Both the position numbers and the translations under genes were made by a program. Under the pieces are notes generated by a model. That model made no database searches. It saw only the letters and a program-made list of their open reading frames with translations, and was not told the DNA's origin. This document shows positions 25,458 through 36,360 of a stretch of DNA of 64,000 bases, piece after piece (positions within the stretch are counted from its first letter, which is position 1; every line of letters starts with the position of its first letter). Origin of the DNA: Siphonodentalium dalli (Eukaryota; Mollusca; Scaphopoda; Gadilida; Siphonodentaliidae); contig CP136066.1 in assembly GCA_032622095.1 (NCBI GenBank), positions 145,171,559 to 145,235,558 of the forward strand. The letters are read 5' to 3'.

Positions 25458-25790
25458 ATGGATCAATATAATCGAACGATAGCATTTTCGTTTCAAACGT
25501 CAAGGTGGTTGAAGTTATCTGTACTAATTGATTCTCTTAAACTATATAGTGCAGCGCACTCAGTGCAGGTTGTGTTGGTTTCTTTTGAATGGTAAAATTC
25601 ATTTGTATTCGTTGGGCGGCGACTGATGACCGACAATGTAGATCAATACCATCAAATGATGTCTTAAACGTCCCAGGATGGTTGTAGTTATCAGCCCGAA
25701 GCGTTCTTCTTCAACTCTACAGTGTAGCTCCCTCATGTTGTGTTGGTTTCTTATGATTGGTTGATATAGTTTCGTTGGGCGGCGACTGAA
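25458..25790. repeat. Diverged tandem duplication just upstream of the lectin-like gene
   Basis: GATCAATA at 25,461 and 25,641 and GTTGGGCGGCGACTGA at 25,611 and 25,774 mark two copies of a 160-180 bp segment. Both also share a (C)TTAAAC..TC stretch, GTTGTGTTGGTTTCTT and GGTTGNAGTTATC. The second copy ends about 145 bp before the start codon of the lectin-like gene, so it may lie in its promoter region. No function is shown. Confidence 0.65.
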
Positions 25791-25828
25791 CAGGGATATC
25801 GAACTGATACCGTTGACGACGGAGACAA

Positions 25829-25840
25829 TGTGTATATACT
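25829..25840 (+). promoter_or_regulatory. Possible TATA-like element for the lectin-like gene
   Basis: TGTGTATATACT lies about 100 bp upstream of the ATG at 25,934. A TATA box here would put transcription start near 25,860 and give a 5' UTR of about 70 bp. TATA-like strings are common in this AT-rich DNA, so this is weak. Confidence 0.22.
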
Positions 25841-25933
25841 CGTTCCTCAACAACATTGTATTCAGGACATGACTAAACGACGCTAGCTTGGAAATTATTA
25901 GTGACATTCAACGAGCAGACAAGAATTACCAAA

Positions 25934-26219
25934 ATGTTGATACCTGTACGCCTTCTAGTTTTCTATGTAATAACTCTTTTAGCTGAATGCGTTAACAGCC
26001 AAACAAACGTCCAGCTGTTTAAGCCATTTGCCTCACAGGGATTCGTGACGCCAGTCAATGATGCTTATGTGAACATTGTGGATGTCCATTCTGTACTGGC
26101 ATGCTCCATGACCTGCATTCAAACTGAAAATTGCAATGCATTCAGTTTCGACAGTGGAGTCTGCACCTATACGGGCGACCAATCGAGACTGGTGTCGGGA
26201 TTCCGACTGAATTATGCAA
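25934..26219 (+). CDS. Exon 1: signal peptide and PAN/Apple-like segment
   Basis: The ATG at 25,934 is the first in its frame (the frame opens upstream only with non-ATG codons) and has A at -3. Residues 1-22 are a signal peptide with a hydrophobic core (LLVFYVITLL) and a likely cut just before Gln23. Residues 24-95 have a PAN-like cysteine layout: C57-x3-C61-x5-C67-x9-C77, with CNAFSF and CTYTG, typical of the helix-and-loop half of PAN/Apple folds. PAN domains usually mediate protein or carbohydrate contacts. The segment is short for a full PAN domain (~80 residues). The exon ends at a GTAAGT donor at 26,220, after 95 codons plus one base. Confidence 0.85.
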
Positions 26220-26225
26220 GTAAGT
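26220..26225 (+). promoter_or_regulatory. Splice donor, intron 1
   Basis: GTAAGT directly after ...TATGCAA. The open frame continues a further 23 codons into the intron before a stop, but the downstream CTLD exon fits phase 1 at this donor exactly. Confidence 0.8.
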
Positions 26226-26309
26226 TAGCACAAATAGTATTGTCAAATACATCGGAAAGGGTGAGCGTTGGTGGTTGGTATTGCTGTTAAGATAGTCACA
26301 TCAGTTAAA

Positions 26310-26480
26310 ACCGACAAAAAAACATAAAGAATATTATAATATAGACAAACTTTGCTCTTATACTAATCATAAATATCGCGTAAAGTGTATGCTATTGTCA
26401 TGTTAGTACTCTGTGTTATGTAAACAAACACCATGTTGTGTAACAAACAGTACGTAAAGAGTATGCAAACACTCATCGCC
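26310..26480 (+). mobile_element. Degenerate fragment of the TTAA-flanked repeat family
   Basis: AAATATCGCGTAAAGTGTAT, TGTTATGTAAACAAACA and AGACAAACTTTG resemble the interior of the elements at 36,961 and 44,416 (AAATATCGCATAAACAGTAT, TGTTATGTAAACAAAAG, AGACAGACTTTG). No terminal TTAA borders are seen, so only an interior part remains. Confidence 0.45.
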
Positions 26481-26859
26481 GGGGTGACCCCAATAATGTG
26501 ATCTTTGGTTAGAATTGCGACCAAATTGATGTAAACATATTTTATTATTGCAAATAATTGTACATACAGAATATGTAACACTTGTTTGTCTGAATTTGGT
26601 GGAATAAGTGGACAAACTAAATGACACTGAATTAAAGCCATATCCATTATTGTCGCGATACCCCAGTCATGATGATTTAAAATGTATATATTACCCGGTA
26701 CGGGTTGAACCCTCAGACGCGTCTTTCCATGGGGGTGTATATATAGTAATGAACTGGTAGGACCCCTCGTGCACCCCACTACTTAACGTCTTTGGTATTT
26801 CCATGTACCCTAATATGTACTGGTCAGGAAAAACGATGTTAAACAGCAATTATCTTGGG
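26481..26859. other. Intronic sequence with no recognised feature
   Basis: Open frames on the minus strand here have no recognisable domain and are probably chance. Confidence 0.5.
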
Positions 26860-27295
26860 TCCTATTGTACCTTCTGGGTCAAAGTTTAGCCATATTCGGT
26901 TACCATTTATTTGTTTTCGATTGTGATGGGGTGGGGGAATTTGATATTCCATATAAGTGATCTCATTGTGATTGGATTTTAACAGGTGATGTGACATTTT
27001 GTAGATATTTGAATACTCCATCCACTGGTGGCAAAATAAAAATATGACATTTTCATTGATGACGTCATCGGAGGTCAAAAGATCACGCAACGCCGATGAA
27101 AACACAAATATCATAGTCTGGGATATGATAGGCTTCCCTGCACCCGACCACATGACTTAACTCCACCCCACTCATTTTTTCTTCTTATTATGTACCTCAA
27201 CTTTTAAGCAATGTTAGCACGACAAAAATGTGTCCGTGTACACACGAGGCAAGATGGCGTCCAGCATAGCCGCCGTTTTTAAGACGAGACACTAT
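26860..27295 (+). repeat. Repeat copy inverted relative to 31,390-31,690
   Basis: TTGTGATTGGATTTTAACAG, CAGGTGATGTGACATTTTGT, CACATGACTTAACTCCACCC and GCAAGATGGCGTCCAGCATA recur as reverse complements in the same order in 31,390-31,690. Identity is moderate, so the copies are old. Confidence 0.6.
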
Positions 27296-27309
27296 AAGTC
27301 AGTTTGATG

Positions 27310-29902
27310 CACATTATTAAGAGAACGTCTTGACAAATGTATATATTATTGTGAAGCTAAGACATAACGCTACCTCTATAGCGAAAAATTGGAAATCCAC
27401 GTCCAAGATGGCCACCAAAATGACCGCCAAATGTGGAAAATATAACTAATTTTTACTTACATCTTCTAATTTATTTTCTGATGTTTGGAACTGTTTGAGA
27501 ATTGCGACTTTATTTTGTATTTTTCATGTTACTGGAGCAATGAAATATTCCATTCTGTGGGTACCAGCCTCTTCCAATCCCCAAAAATTTGATTTTACAG
27601 AACGCAGTATAAATTTCACCAACAATCACCATTTGGATTCTAGTCATATTTCAACAAGACACGAGCAGAACTGTGCATTGTAAGTCAGACATACCATTAC
27701 TTATGAACATTCCAACTCAATGGATAAAAAATTGTCACTTTGTTAGATATTGCCCTGCAGTCGGTTACAAGTTGTGGTTGGTGAATAAACTCGACTAATA
27801 TGCCTTCTATACATTGAATACTAACATTGATGATGCACATTATTTAATTGTTACCATTGTAACCACTAACATTACCCGTTATATTGGATTTTTCTCTCAC
27901 AAAATTGACATAAAAATCAGCAAAAATTCACTTTTCATTTGGGCGATTTTGTTTTCCAAGAAAAATGGAACTATCTTTGGTAGCAAAGGTGTTTATTGTT
28001 TATGATCTGTCTTAAATGTGTCACACTGGTGTGTTTCGGACCAAATTACTTTAGATGGCTTGCAAAATGGCAACCAAATTCGGTAAAATGGTTAGTTTTC
28101 ATATATATCCCGAAAACTGTTCTCTGCTGTTCCGAAAAGGTAGCAATTTGTGACTGACTTGATTTTTAAACATGTTACTTAATCAACTGACAAGTAAATG
28201 TTCCATTCTGCTCGTCTCAGTACCTTGTGGGGCATGACAAATTAATTTTAAAGGTTGCAGTATGAAATTTTGCTGAAATCTTCTTGTTGGTTGGAGTCTG
28301 GCTATAGCTTTGACATGAAATGGGCAGAACTTTCGAACGGAACAGAGATGGACAATAATATGTGCCTACTCTTGCCCATTAACATCAAAATTTATCAAAT
28401 ATTGTCAGGAAAACCGCTTAACGTTTCTTCCATTGTACATAAATGTCATCAAGATTGAAAACTATCTGACATGACCTCTCTATCGATTGACATATTCGTA
28501 GTTATTGTAGGAAGCGATAGCCACCCAAGCCAAGGTATACATGTACAACCCACCATGACCATATAGTCACTCCATGTATACACACACACATGCCCATATA
28601 GCCACTCGCTGCATACGCTTTCACCACACCCATGATCACACCGCCACACATGTGTATACCCGTGCACCCCACATTTGACCATACAGCCACGAGTCACCAG
28701 GAAGGCACACTAGGCATACTCGCAACACCTGACCCATGACCATATAGTCACTCCCTGTATACATATTCGCCACACCCATGGCTATATAGGCACTCGAGAC
28801 GTATATATACACCCATTCAGACCATATAGTCACTCCAGGTATACATATAAACCTCACCGATGGCCATATGACCACTCGCTTTATACACAAACACCTCACC
28901 GATTACCATACAGCCACACCTGGGTATACATGTACACCTCATACGTGACCATACATACATGAGTCACCATGTAGGTACACCCGGTATTCACTCCGTGTGT
29001 CATATACACCTCATAAACGTCCATACAGCCCTTCTAAATATACCAACAGCTGGCTCACACGACAACTCGCACATTCCAGACTTGCATATACACCTCAAAC
29101 ATGACAATTAAGCTATTCGCTGTGTATTAATATGCCCTATCTGTGATCGTAGAGTATACCTATTTACCAACCAATCACATACATCCACGACATGTATACA
29201 TATACAATCCACCCATTACCACAAGGACACTCATATGCACACACGCCCACAGATGACCACCCGGCTATACTCCAGGTAGGCAAACACCCTGCAATCACGA
29301 CCGTACACTCATATGTACACATATACATATTACCCATATCCATAAAATCACTCCATATGTACACATACACCCCGCCCATGATCATACAGAAAACACATAA
29401 ATTAATATACACCAACCTGTGGCAATTCACCTGTACATCATTCACATGACCATGCAGTCCCTCCATATATACAACACAGCTGACCATGTGGTACTCTTGT
29501 TTTACCTATACACCACACCAATGACCATATAGCCGCATCAGGTATACGTGTACGCCCACACACAACCATGCACGAATTCCCTGTATACCTTACCCTGTAT
29601 TCACCTCGCACATGACAATGCAGCCACTCCTTGTATATCTAGATACATCTTACCGTGGACACCCCACACATGACCATTTAGTCACTCATTGTATACCTCT
29701 TCACAAGTCGCAATTCTCAACCAGTTCCAAACAGCAGAAACTAATTTAGAAGATATTAGTGAAAAATAGTTATATTTTCCACTTCCGGTGGCCAGTTTGA
29801 TGGCCACCTTGGACGTGTTCCAATTATGCCCTAAAAGGTAGCATTACGTCTTACTTTCACAATCATATATACATTTGTATACACATTTGTCAAGATTTTC
29901 TC
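27310..29902 (+). mobile_element. Inverted-arm element with minisatellite core, copy 1 (right arm truncated)
   Basis: The left arm (about 27,310-28,500) and right arm (about 29,700-29,902) are inverted relative to each other: TTGAGAATTGCGACTT and CTTGACAAATGTATA on the left answer AAGTCGCAATTCTCAA and a CATTTGTCAAG variant on the right. A tandem minisatellite fills the centre. The right arm stops at a TTAA-flanked insertion at 29,903. The left arm has an unoccupied TTAA at the equivalent place, near 27,315 (TTATTAAGAGAA). A second copy of the family spans about 37,890-42,100. No protein-coding gene is visible inside. Confidence 0.6.
28535..29700 (+). repeat. ~43-bp degenerate minisatellite array, roughly 27 units
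   Basis: The variable phrase GACCATATAGCCACTCCCTG followed by TATACATATACACCTCACCCAT repeats through the interval. Typical instances start near 28,556, 28,737 and 28,828. Units range from about 36 to 45 bp. The Cys/Tyr/Val-rich frames on the minus strand are translations of the array. Confidence 0.8.
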
Positions 29903-29985
29903 TTAAAGGCACGGGCGGCGTTCGTTGCAGAAATATTTATATTTGTTCAAATCGCCATCAACAGGAGGAATATTAAAATATATAT

Positions 29986-30976
29986 AATTACAACTACTTT
30001 CGCTTTGACTAAAATGCGTGCATTTGATTGGTCAAGGCCCTTAGATACGCTTGGTAGCGACAATATCTATCAGTGGAGGGAAGTGTCGTTTCCCGCATCA
30101 CTGGGGGTAGTGATACCTTAAAAAGTTCGCAAACCAAGTCGAATATCCATGGGGCGAATTTACCCGGAATTTTATTTTGTCCACCAATCAAATCGCAAGA
30201 AATCACTTCCGTTTCTAGTGGTAACACAAGACGCCAAATCTCAGCGAAAAATGATCGCCGATTAAACAGCAAAATAGTACATTAATTTATTTGGGGATAA
30301 AAGAATGTATTACATAACTATTCCACCATTAGTATTAGCATTTATCCAGCTTCGTGCCAATACTAATATGACATGGCAGTGGTCATGAGAGCATAGAATG
30401 CACATTTGTAGCGATTGTTTACTTTTCGAGTCGCCGGAGACCACAAATTCATTGGCGAAGTTTGGGAACACCGCTTCGGAATTGCTATCGAATCGGATTG
30501 CCTTTATGACAATACATGTTCTAGAATCGTTTTAAATAAGTGAAATTTACACCAGCAAGTACAGTTTAATAGTTTACGGGTGTGGTCTCTTGCTTTTGTG
30601 TAGTTGGAATGTCGGAAACAGCGATCGAATTGTGTGTGTGTTCATCTCGAACTTCCGGTCGGTCGCCCAATTTATTCTCGACCCAAATTCCCATTTCGGT
30701 TAAAAGAGCAGCTGAGTCCAGACACAAATATCACTTGGGTAGTTTTACCATTTTAGTGTTTTTAATATAGTTTCTTTAAAAAGAACTTGTTTAATCACCA
30801 ACTAATATGCGGATTGTCGTAATTATAAGCAATCAACGTCGTTTTCGATGCATCTGTCGGCGTATAGAAGTGTCGGATGCCGAACTACATACTGTATATG
30901 TATACTACATATGTAATTCGGCATCCGACACTTCTATACGCCGACAGATGCATCGAAAACGACGTTGATTGCATAT
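29986..30976. mobile_element. ~990-bp insertion inside the left terminal repeat of the TTAA element
   Basis: In the right terminal repeat AATATATG is followed directly by TAGTTTTGTTTATATGCC. On the left these two parts are separated by about 990 bp, with ATATATA on both sides. The insertion holds CCAAT-like strings (30,030, 30,183), an 86-codon minus-strand frame without a recognised domain, and a hairpin at its right end. I do not recognise the element. Confidence 0.5.
30829..30972. repeat. 144-bp hairpin with ~58-bp near-perfect arms
   Basis: GCAATCAACGTCGTTTTCGA at 30,829 is answered by its exact complement at 30,953-30,972. The arms stay matched through CTGTCGGCGTATAGAAGTGT to GCCGAA, and a ~30-bp AT-rich loop remains. 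The arms are much better preserved than surrounding repeats, which suggests recent formation or a compact palindromic MITE. Confidence 0.85.
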
Positions 30977-30999
30977 ATAGTTTTGTTTATATGCCAAAC

Positions 31000-31690
31000 A
31001 TAATCAGCGCGTAAATAGTATATTGTCGTCAAGACGTACGGTGGTGTACGTAAACAAGAACCTGCTCGTGCTACAGACGTTTTGCTTCTGTTTACATAAC
31101 ATAGCGCAATTCTATTGGTTAATCACACACAAATGACATAAACGCTCTTTATTATTTCCATATCACGAAAACAGTAACAAACAACGCTCTTTATGTTTAC
31201 CATATCCGGATCTAAACAAAAGCCAGGTTCTGCAACGTTTGTTTTTCTTTTGGAAAAGGAAAAACATTTGACAATAAAATACTGTTTATGCCATATTTCT
31301 GATTATTATAAGAACAAAGTGTGCCTATATTTTACTATTCTTTCTGTTTGTGGCGCTTTTTGACGGAGGTGAATATTTTAACAGCATTCCCACCGGCAAC
31401 GGCGGCTAGGTTGGACGCCATCTTGTCTCGTGTGTACACAGCCACTCATTGAAAATGAGTGGTGAAGTTAAGTACTGTGGTCGTGGGTGCAGGGGCAGCC
31501 GACAGATCCCCGACAAATATATTTCTGTTTTCATCGCCGTTGTGTGACCTTTTTCAAATACCTACAAAATGACACATCACCTGTTAAAATCCAATCACAA
31601 TGACATTACTTATATGATATATAAGTTTCCCCTACCCCATCATAATTGGGAAAAAATGGTAACCTAGTGAGACTAAACTTTGACCCAGTA
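31000..31690 (-). repeat. Inverted copies of TTAA-family interior and of the 26,860-27,295 repeat
   Basis: CACACACAAATGACATAAACGC and AACGCTCTTTATGTTTACCAT at 31,124-31,203 are the reverse complement of the interior of the elements at 36,961 and 44,416. From about 31,390 the sequence is the inverted partner of 26,860-27,295, including the YY1-like GACGCCATCTTGTC. Confidence 0.6.
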
Positions 31691-31699
31691 TATAGGTAC

Positions 31700-33677
31700 A
31701 ACCAGCTCGGACTAATATCAAATGGGTGATGTAATATTTTTTTCAAGCGTTTTCCTGTCAAGGACAAAATTATACCTTCGGATTAGTGATAATTTTACTG
31801 ATGTCCTGTTGATGACATCTGAACTATGTTCTGACCATTTTCCATCGGCGCCGAAAGTGAGTCCTAAGTGTTTTTTTTTACTTTGCTCTTCTGAAATTAT
31901 GTTGTTCGACATGATCAAATTCGGATGGTTAATTAGAATATATTTTTCGTGAGAAAAATAATGATTTCGTTTTCAATTAATTGAAGTCTACTAGCCATGA
32001 TTCGGACCACCTTACTATTTTGTGTATATCATTATTCATCATTTCAGCTGCTAAAATAGGGTTATCAATCGTCAGATATAGTGATGTGTCATCTACGAAA
32101 AGTCTTATATTGCACTGAATATTTTCAACAATGTCGTTATGCAAATTAGGAACATAATATGGCCTAATATTTATCCTTGGGGTACACCGGCTGAGACCTT
32201 TCTCCAGTTAGAGGTGGTGCTTCCAATAGTTATTCTTTGCTCTCTGTCTGAAAGGTAATGTTTCAACAGTGCATGAAATTTTCCACAAATACCGTTTTGT
32301 TCTAATTTCTATAAAAGGCCATCGTGCCATAATTGATCAATTGCTTTACTTATGTAGCAAAAAAACTTCTATCCTCCTTCCGATCATTCAAAGAAGAAAT
32401 AATGTGACAATGTCAAAAGTCCAGTTCCCTCGCTACGCTATGTCTGACTGCTGCCGGCATGTGTATTTTCTTAATGAAATCTAACATTTTTGATTGAAGT
32501 GTCTTGTCAGTTACAACAAATTCTGGCTTGATCTAGACAATTTCCAAATGAATATGGACAGGTCAGTTTCTCATAATAATGCAGAATGAATTGTAACCAC
32601 AAAAGTCTCAAATAAACAAATGTGACATTTCTTCACATTACGTGTAGGTGCGGGCAGCGGTAAGTCCTGCGTTGGGAACTAAACTCTGCTTGGATAAAAG
32701 TTTGCCAGTTGGAACGCTGTGCAGTCATTTGGTGTAAATCCTGATTGGAGATTATAGTTGGAAACCCGTTTGTATGTATGGGCTCGGATATTATTTTATA
32801 TAGACATTAGATACACAGATTAGCAAACATACATGTAGATAGTTTGTAGCCAGACACGGATACCCTTTTTATGCACATGGGTTACATTGGCTGGCTTCCA
32901 ATTCAGTGGGAAATACGAGTTGTTAATGAAGTTGTTGAACATATATAATAACGGTTCTGCTAACGATATGGCACACATTTTCAAAACTCTAGGGCTAATA
33001 CCGTCGGGTCCAGTTGACATGGATGTTTAGATGGAACTCAATGCATGATATACATGTTCAGTACTAATTAATACAACATCAGTAACAGTAATTGTGAGAG
33101 GGCCGTATTGGAGTTACAGTACTCGTTAATTTATCTGATAAAGTTAAGTACCTCACTTTTCATCCGTCCTCGTACACTAAAAATCCATCTTTCATGATGG
33201 ACGGTATGGGGTTTTTTTTATCGAATATTAATAATTTATTCAATATTTTCCACCGGACAGAACTATCAGTATTTGGATCTGAAAGAATATTTTGTGTATC
33301 TTCTCGACGGCTGTTCTTATCTCTACAGACTTCTTTCATCACTTGATTTCGCTTGGTTTTATAACGGTCCCAGGTGTTGTGACTTTTTAGCTTTAGCTAC
33401 CTTGTATATATAATCTTTATCGTTGGTGAATTAGATTTCGCATTTCTCCATTCATCCAAATAGGTTCGTTTTCTCTCACAAGAACTTTGTTAATAATTGT
33501 TTTCAAACTATTGAGTTCTCTATTCAGTCCGGGCCAGTCAACTTGATTATATGACCATAGTTTTCTTCTGTAGCAATGTTTCTTTGGTTTCGGTCGATTC
33601 GAGAGAAGTTTGAGTGCTATCGGACAGTGGTATCTCACTAGGTCAGCGAATAAAGGGTCTAAATCTACGTACACCAT
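31700..33677 (-). pseudogene. Decayed non-LTR retrotransposon (LINE) reverse transcriptase
   Basis: Read on the minus strand from 33,677 down, pieces in several frames follow the order of a LINE ORF2. They are a post-endonuclease linker (33,417-33,677), a second linker piece with SVRWKILNKLL (33,160-33,342), the RT start with TGPDGISPRVLK and NWKPANVTHVHKKG (32,820-33,020), the catalytic box FVDDTSLYL (FVDD at 32,088-32,099) and the RT end with KHLGLTFGADGKW (31,718-31,918). Frameshifts and stops make it inactive. The style is CR1/Jockey-like, but the clade is not certain. It lies directly inside the right end of the TTAA element, its reading running from that end inward. Confidence 0.85.
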
Positions 33678-33822
33678 CGTACGTCATGACGACTATATAC
33701 TATTTACGCGCTGATTATGTTTGGCATATAAACAAAACTACATATATTTTAATATCCCTCCTGTTGATGGCGATTTGAACAAATATAAATATTTCTGCAA
33801 TGAACGCCGCCCGTGCCTTTAA

Positions 33823-34679
33823 ACGATATAATATGTTCTTGAAAGTTTCACACAAACCCTAACTTTTGTGGGGTGCAAATTACAGTTCATTTAATTTAGA
33901 TTCAGTAATGACAGGGATCAAGACTTTCCGAAAACATAGATAGAAGTTATAAGTTCACACAACTGCATACACATACCTAAAATATTGCTACATGCACGAC
34001 ACTATTAATGTATACCGTAACCGTAAGTTGAGGGCTCTTTTTGGTTTTGACTGAGGAATGATTTCGACAAATGTATTGTCAGTGGTGCTGAATCTACTAA
34101 AAGACGGCCAAACAATAGGCTGATAATTTCCATTGATTACATAACAAGATGGTGTCTCGGTGGTGAGTGATCAGATGAGCGCATGTATATGAGAGGCTTA
34201 GTGATATATTTTCGGTTTGTCGCTTCCTGTAGTGTCTAAACAGACTTACAGCGTTAATGGCATGTTCACATTTAGCTGCAAGAAAATATCTGCATGAAAA
34301 TATCAGGCACAAATGTACCCTGATATGTCATTGCTGCAAAGATTACGCACACGAGAACTCGGCGGTTTATATGGCGATGATTGGGATCAATCAAAACAGT
34401 ATTATTCGTCCTGGTTCAAGTGAATTGCATCGGGTCAATAATCTATAGTCCATATTGGCAATTTATAGCATAATTGAATTTCCAACTGTTGAAATTATTT
34501 ACCGAAGTTTGGGATGGGGTGAAACATCCCACACCATATCGCCAAGTTATTGCACTCGTGTATAAATTCCTTCCAAACCGAGCAAAATGAGAAAGTGGTC
34601 ACGTTATTTGGAAACAGGTGCAAGCCTATCTCATAATTTAATGATACATGAACATATGGTGACCCGCCATATCAAATCC
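33823..34679. other. Intronic sequence with no recognised feature
   Basis: AT-rich sequence with short open frames on both strands, none with a recognisable domain or a matched repeat elsewhere in the window. Confidence 0.5.
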
Positions 34680-34684
34680 AGTCG

Positions 34685-35092
34685 TAAGTCGGGAATTTGT
34701 TTACCCTGTGCCAATGCATTCTCTTATATATGCGAGTCGACAATAGGTTGCCTCGCATATATAAGAGAATGCATTGGCCTAACAATTATTATTTTTTTTT
34801 TTTTAAATAAATGTTTCTTACAATTTTTAGGACATAAAATAAAAAAACATCCATTACCCTGCAGGGAGCCCCACACCTATATATAAGCATATAGAAGAGT
34901 GTCGTCTGCTCATGTTTGTCTGGGGCTATGTATGAGTTAAATTATAAAATTGTTAAAGAATACAAGAAAAAATTATTAAAATCGTAAAAAATTGTTAGGC
35001 CAATGCATTCTCTTATATATGCGAGGCGACCTATGGTCGACTCGCATATATAAGAGAATGCATTGGCACAGGGTAAACAAAATCCCGACTTA
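34685..35092. mobile_element. TA-flanked MITE with hairpin-forming terminal repeats (~404 bp)
   Basis: The ends read TA-AGTCGGGAATTTGTTTACCC and its complement ending CCCGACT-TA, consistent with a TA target duplication as in Tc1/mariner-type elements. Each terminal region also contains its own hairpin: ATGCATTCTCTTATATATGCG is followed ~15 bp later by its complement, at 34,717-34,776 and again at 35,004-35,066. The ~230-bp centre is AT-rich with a T(14) run at 34,790. There is no ORF, so it would need a transposase from elsewhere. Confidence 0.75.
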
Positions 35093-35219
35093 TAGTACAG
35101 GCGAATTGGGGCTTAACCCAAAACTAATTGCAACACAAATGGCAAAGGTGCCGTCATATAGAGTAAGTCAATATGTGCAACATACTCAAATCATAGAGAA
35201 CAATATTTGGGACAAATAG

Positions 35220-36360
35220 CAAAATTCCTGTTTCCATGGCAACGAGGGGTGATTTTAACTGAGTTTGGAAACTAGGTGTTAAATTGCATGTATGGCGAGA
35301 ATTATTTCCATTATCTCAAATATTATGTTGGTTTGTATGAACACCCATTGTTGTCTAACTTTTGAAATGGTGTTCTCCTCTTGGGAAGGTCAAGGTCATA
35401 TGTAAAGGTCAAGGTCATTGCAAACAAATGTGTGCTTTTTCCGATACTATCATATAACTTTGACCCACTTGATAGAAATTTAAGATATTGAGAGACGAAA
35501 ATATATTTAAAATAATTTTGAGGACTACCGCTTCGTGCAGAATAATAGTTTTAGCAATAACGTCAACTCAATCCCGAGATATAAACCTTCAAAGTTGGTG
35601 GTACCCTTTCGTAATAAGCAAAATTCTGTACTATTTTGACCAGAGACATGGTTATATAAGAGAGCGGCCAGTGGAGGAAAAGGGCCATATTTAAAGAGTT
35701 CAATGCAAATTCGTATATAACTGATTATTATATACCGTTGGACAGCTTGTGGATTGTCCATTATTATTAGCCCTGTTGTTGTGAGCAAAAGTGGAAAGAA
35801 AATGTAGATATTATTGTTGCTATGGCAACAGATACTATTTTTGTCAAAAAATGGAAAAAGCTCATATCTAAAAGTATAATTGGTCTGGGTAAGATTAGTT
35901 CATATACATTACATATGGGTGAAGGTCCTACACAATGTCCTGCTATGTGTATATGTCAAGGTCAAACATAAAGGTCAAGGTCATTCGGGAAAAGTTGATA
36001 ACATTTGTTTTGCTCACTTCAAAGCAAATACAATTGCATATACACTTATGCATAATGTTCTGTAATATTGCACGAGATATGGACACAATAAATAATCACA
36101 TACACATTCTGAACAAAACGATATATTACATTCCCTTGTTATGTATTTCAATCTCAGAAGGAGGTTCATAATGTGTGGGGTACATGGTTTTCTTATTGGG
36201 GGAGTGTGGTTCCTGAAAGCGACGTGTTTGTTTTGGTCTGATATGCTAAGTTATGTATCAATGAGTAGTTAGGGATGGTTGACATTTCTCTGCTCAAAAT
36301 GACCCCTAGGAAAGTATTGATGCACCACACATGTAGCTGGTTACCATGGTAACTGGCCTG
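35220..36360 (+). repeat. ~550-bp tandem units with X-box-like palindromes and TCAAGGTCA pairs
   Basis: Two and a bit units. X-box-like palindromes lie at 35,230 (GTTTCCATGGCAAC), 35,816 (GTTGCTATGGCAAC) and 36,340 (GTTACCATGGTAAC). Each of the first two is followed ~120-160 bp later by two TCAAGGTCA sites (35,390 and 35,409; 35,953 and about 35,973). The unit is related to arrays at 42.8-44.2 and 48.7-50.1 kb. Confidence 0.6.

Larger units (their letters stand above)
29903..33822. mobile_element. TTAA-flanked composite element (~3.9 kb)
   Basis: The left end is TTAA-AGGCACGGGCGGCG and the right end CGCCGCCCGTGCCT-TTAA. The outer ~80 bp are inverted copies (AAATCGCCATCAACAGGAGG at left, reversed at right). 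A further inverted stretch, AAACATAATCAGCGCGTAAA, lies at 30,985-31,035 and reversed at 33,690-33,745, so the left terminal repeat was split by an insertion. A LINE fragment fills the right half. TTAA target duplication is the mark of piggyBac-type transposons, but no transposase is seen, so the class is inferred from the ends only. Confidence 0.6.

Noticed and set aside
25213-25503. Tyr/Ile-rich frames over 25,337-25,424
   Set aside because: Translations of the (TA)n microsatellite.
25901-25933. Upstream start for the lectin-like gene giving 11 extra residues
   Set aside because: The codon at 25,901 is GTG, not ATG. The extra residues would precede and bury the signal peptide. ATG at 25,934 is the first true start.
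26220-26290. Unspliced 118-residue version of exon 1 (from the ATG at 25,934)
   Set aside because: A GTAAGT donor at 26,220 is in the right phase to join the CTLD exon, and the read-through residues match nothing.
28449-29487. Cysteine- and valine-rich minus-strand frames
   Set aside because: They follow the ~43-bp minisatellite, and overlapping frames give similar compositions.
30009-30285. Overlapping frames on both strands (86 and 70 codons)
   Set aside because: No domain, opposite-strand overlap, and location inside an inserted repeat block. Kept only as part of that insertion.
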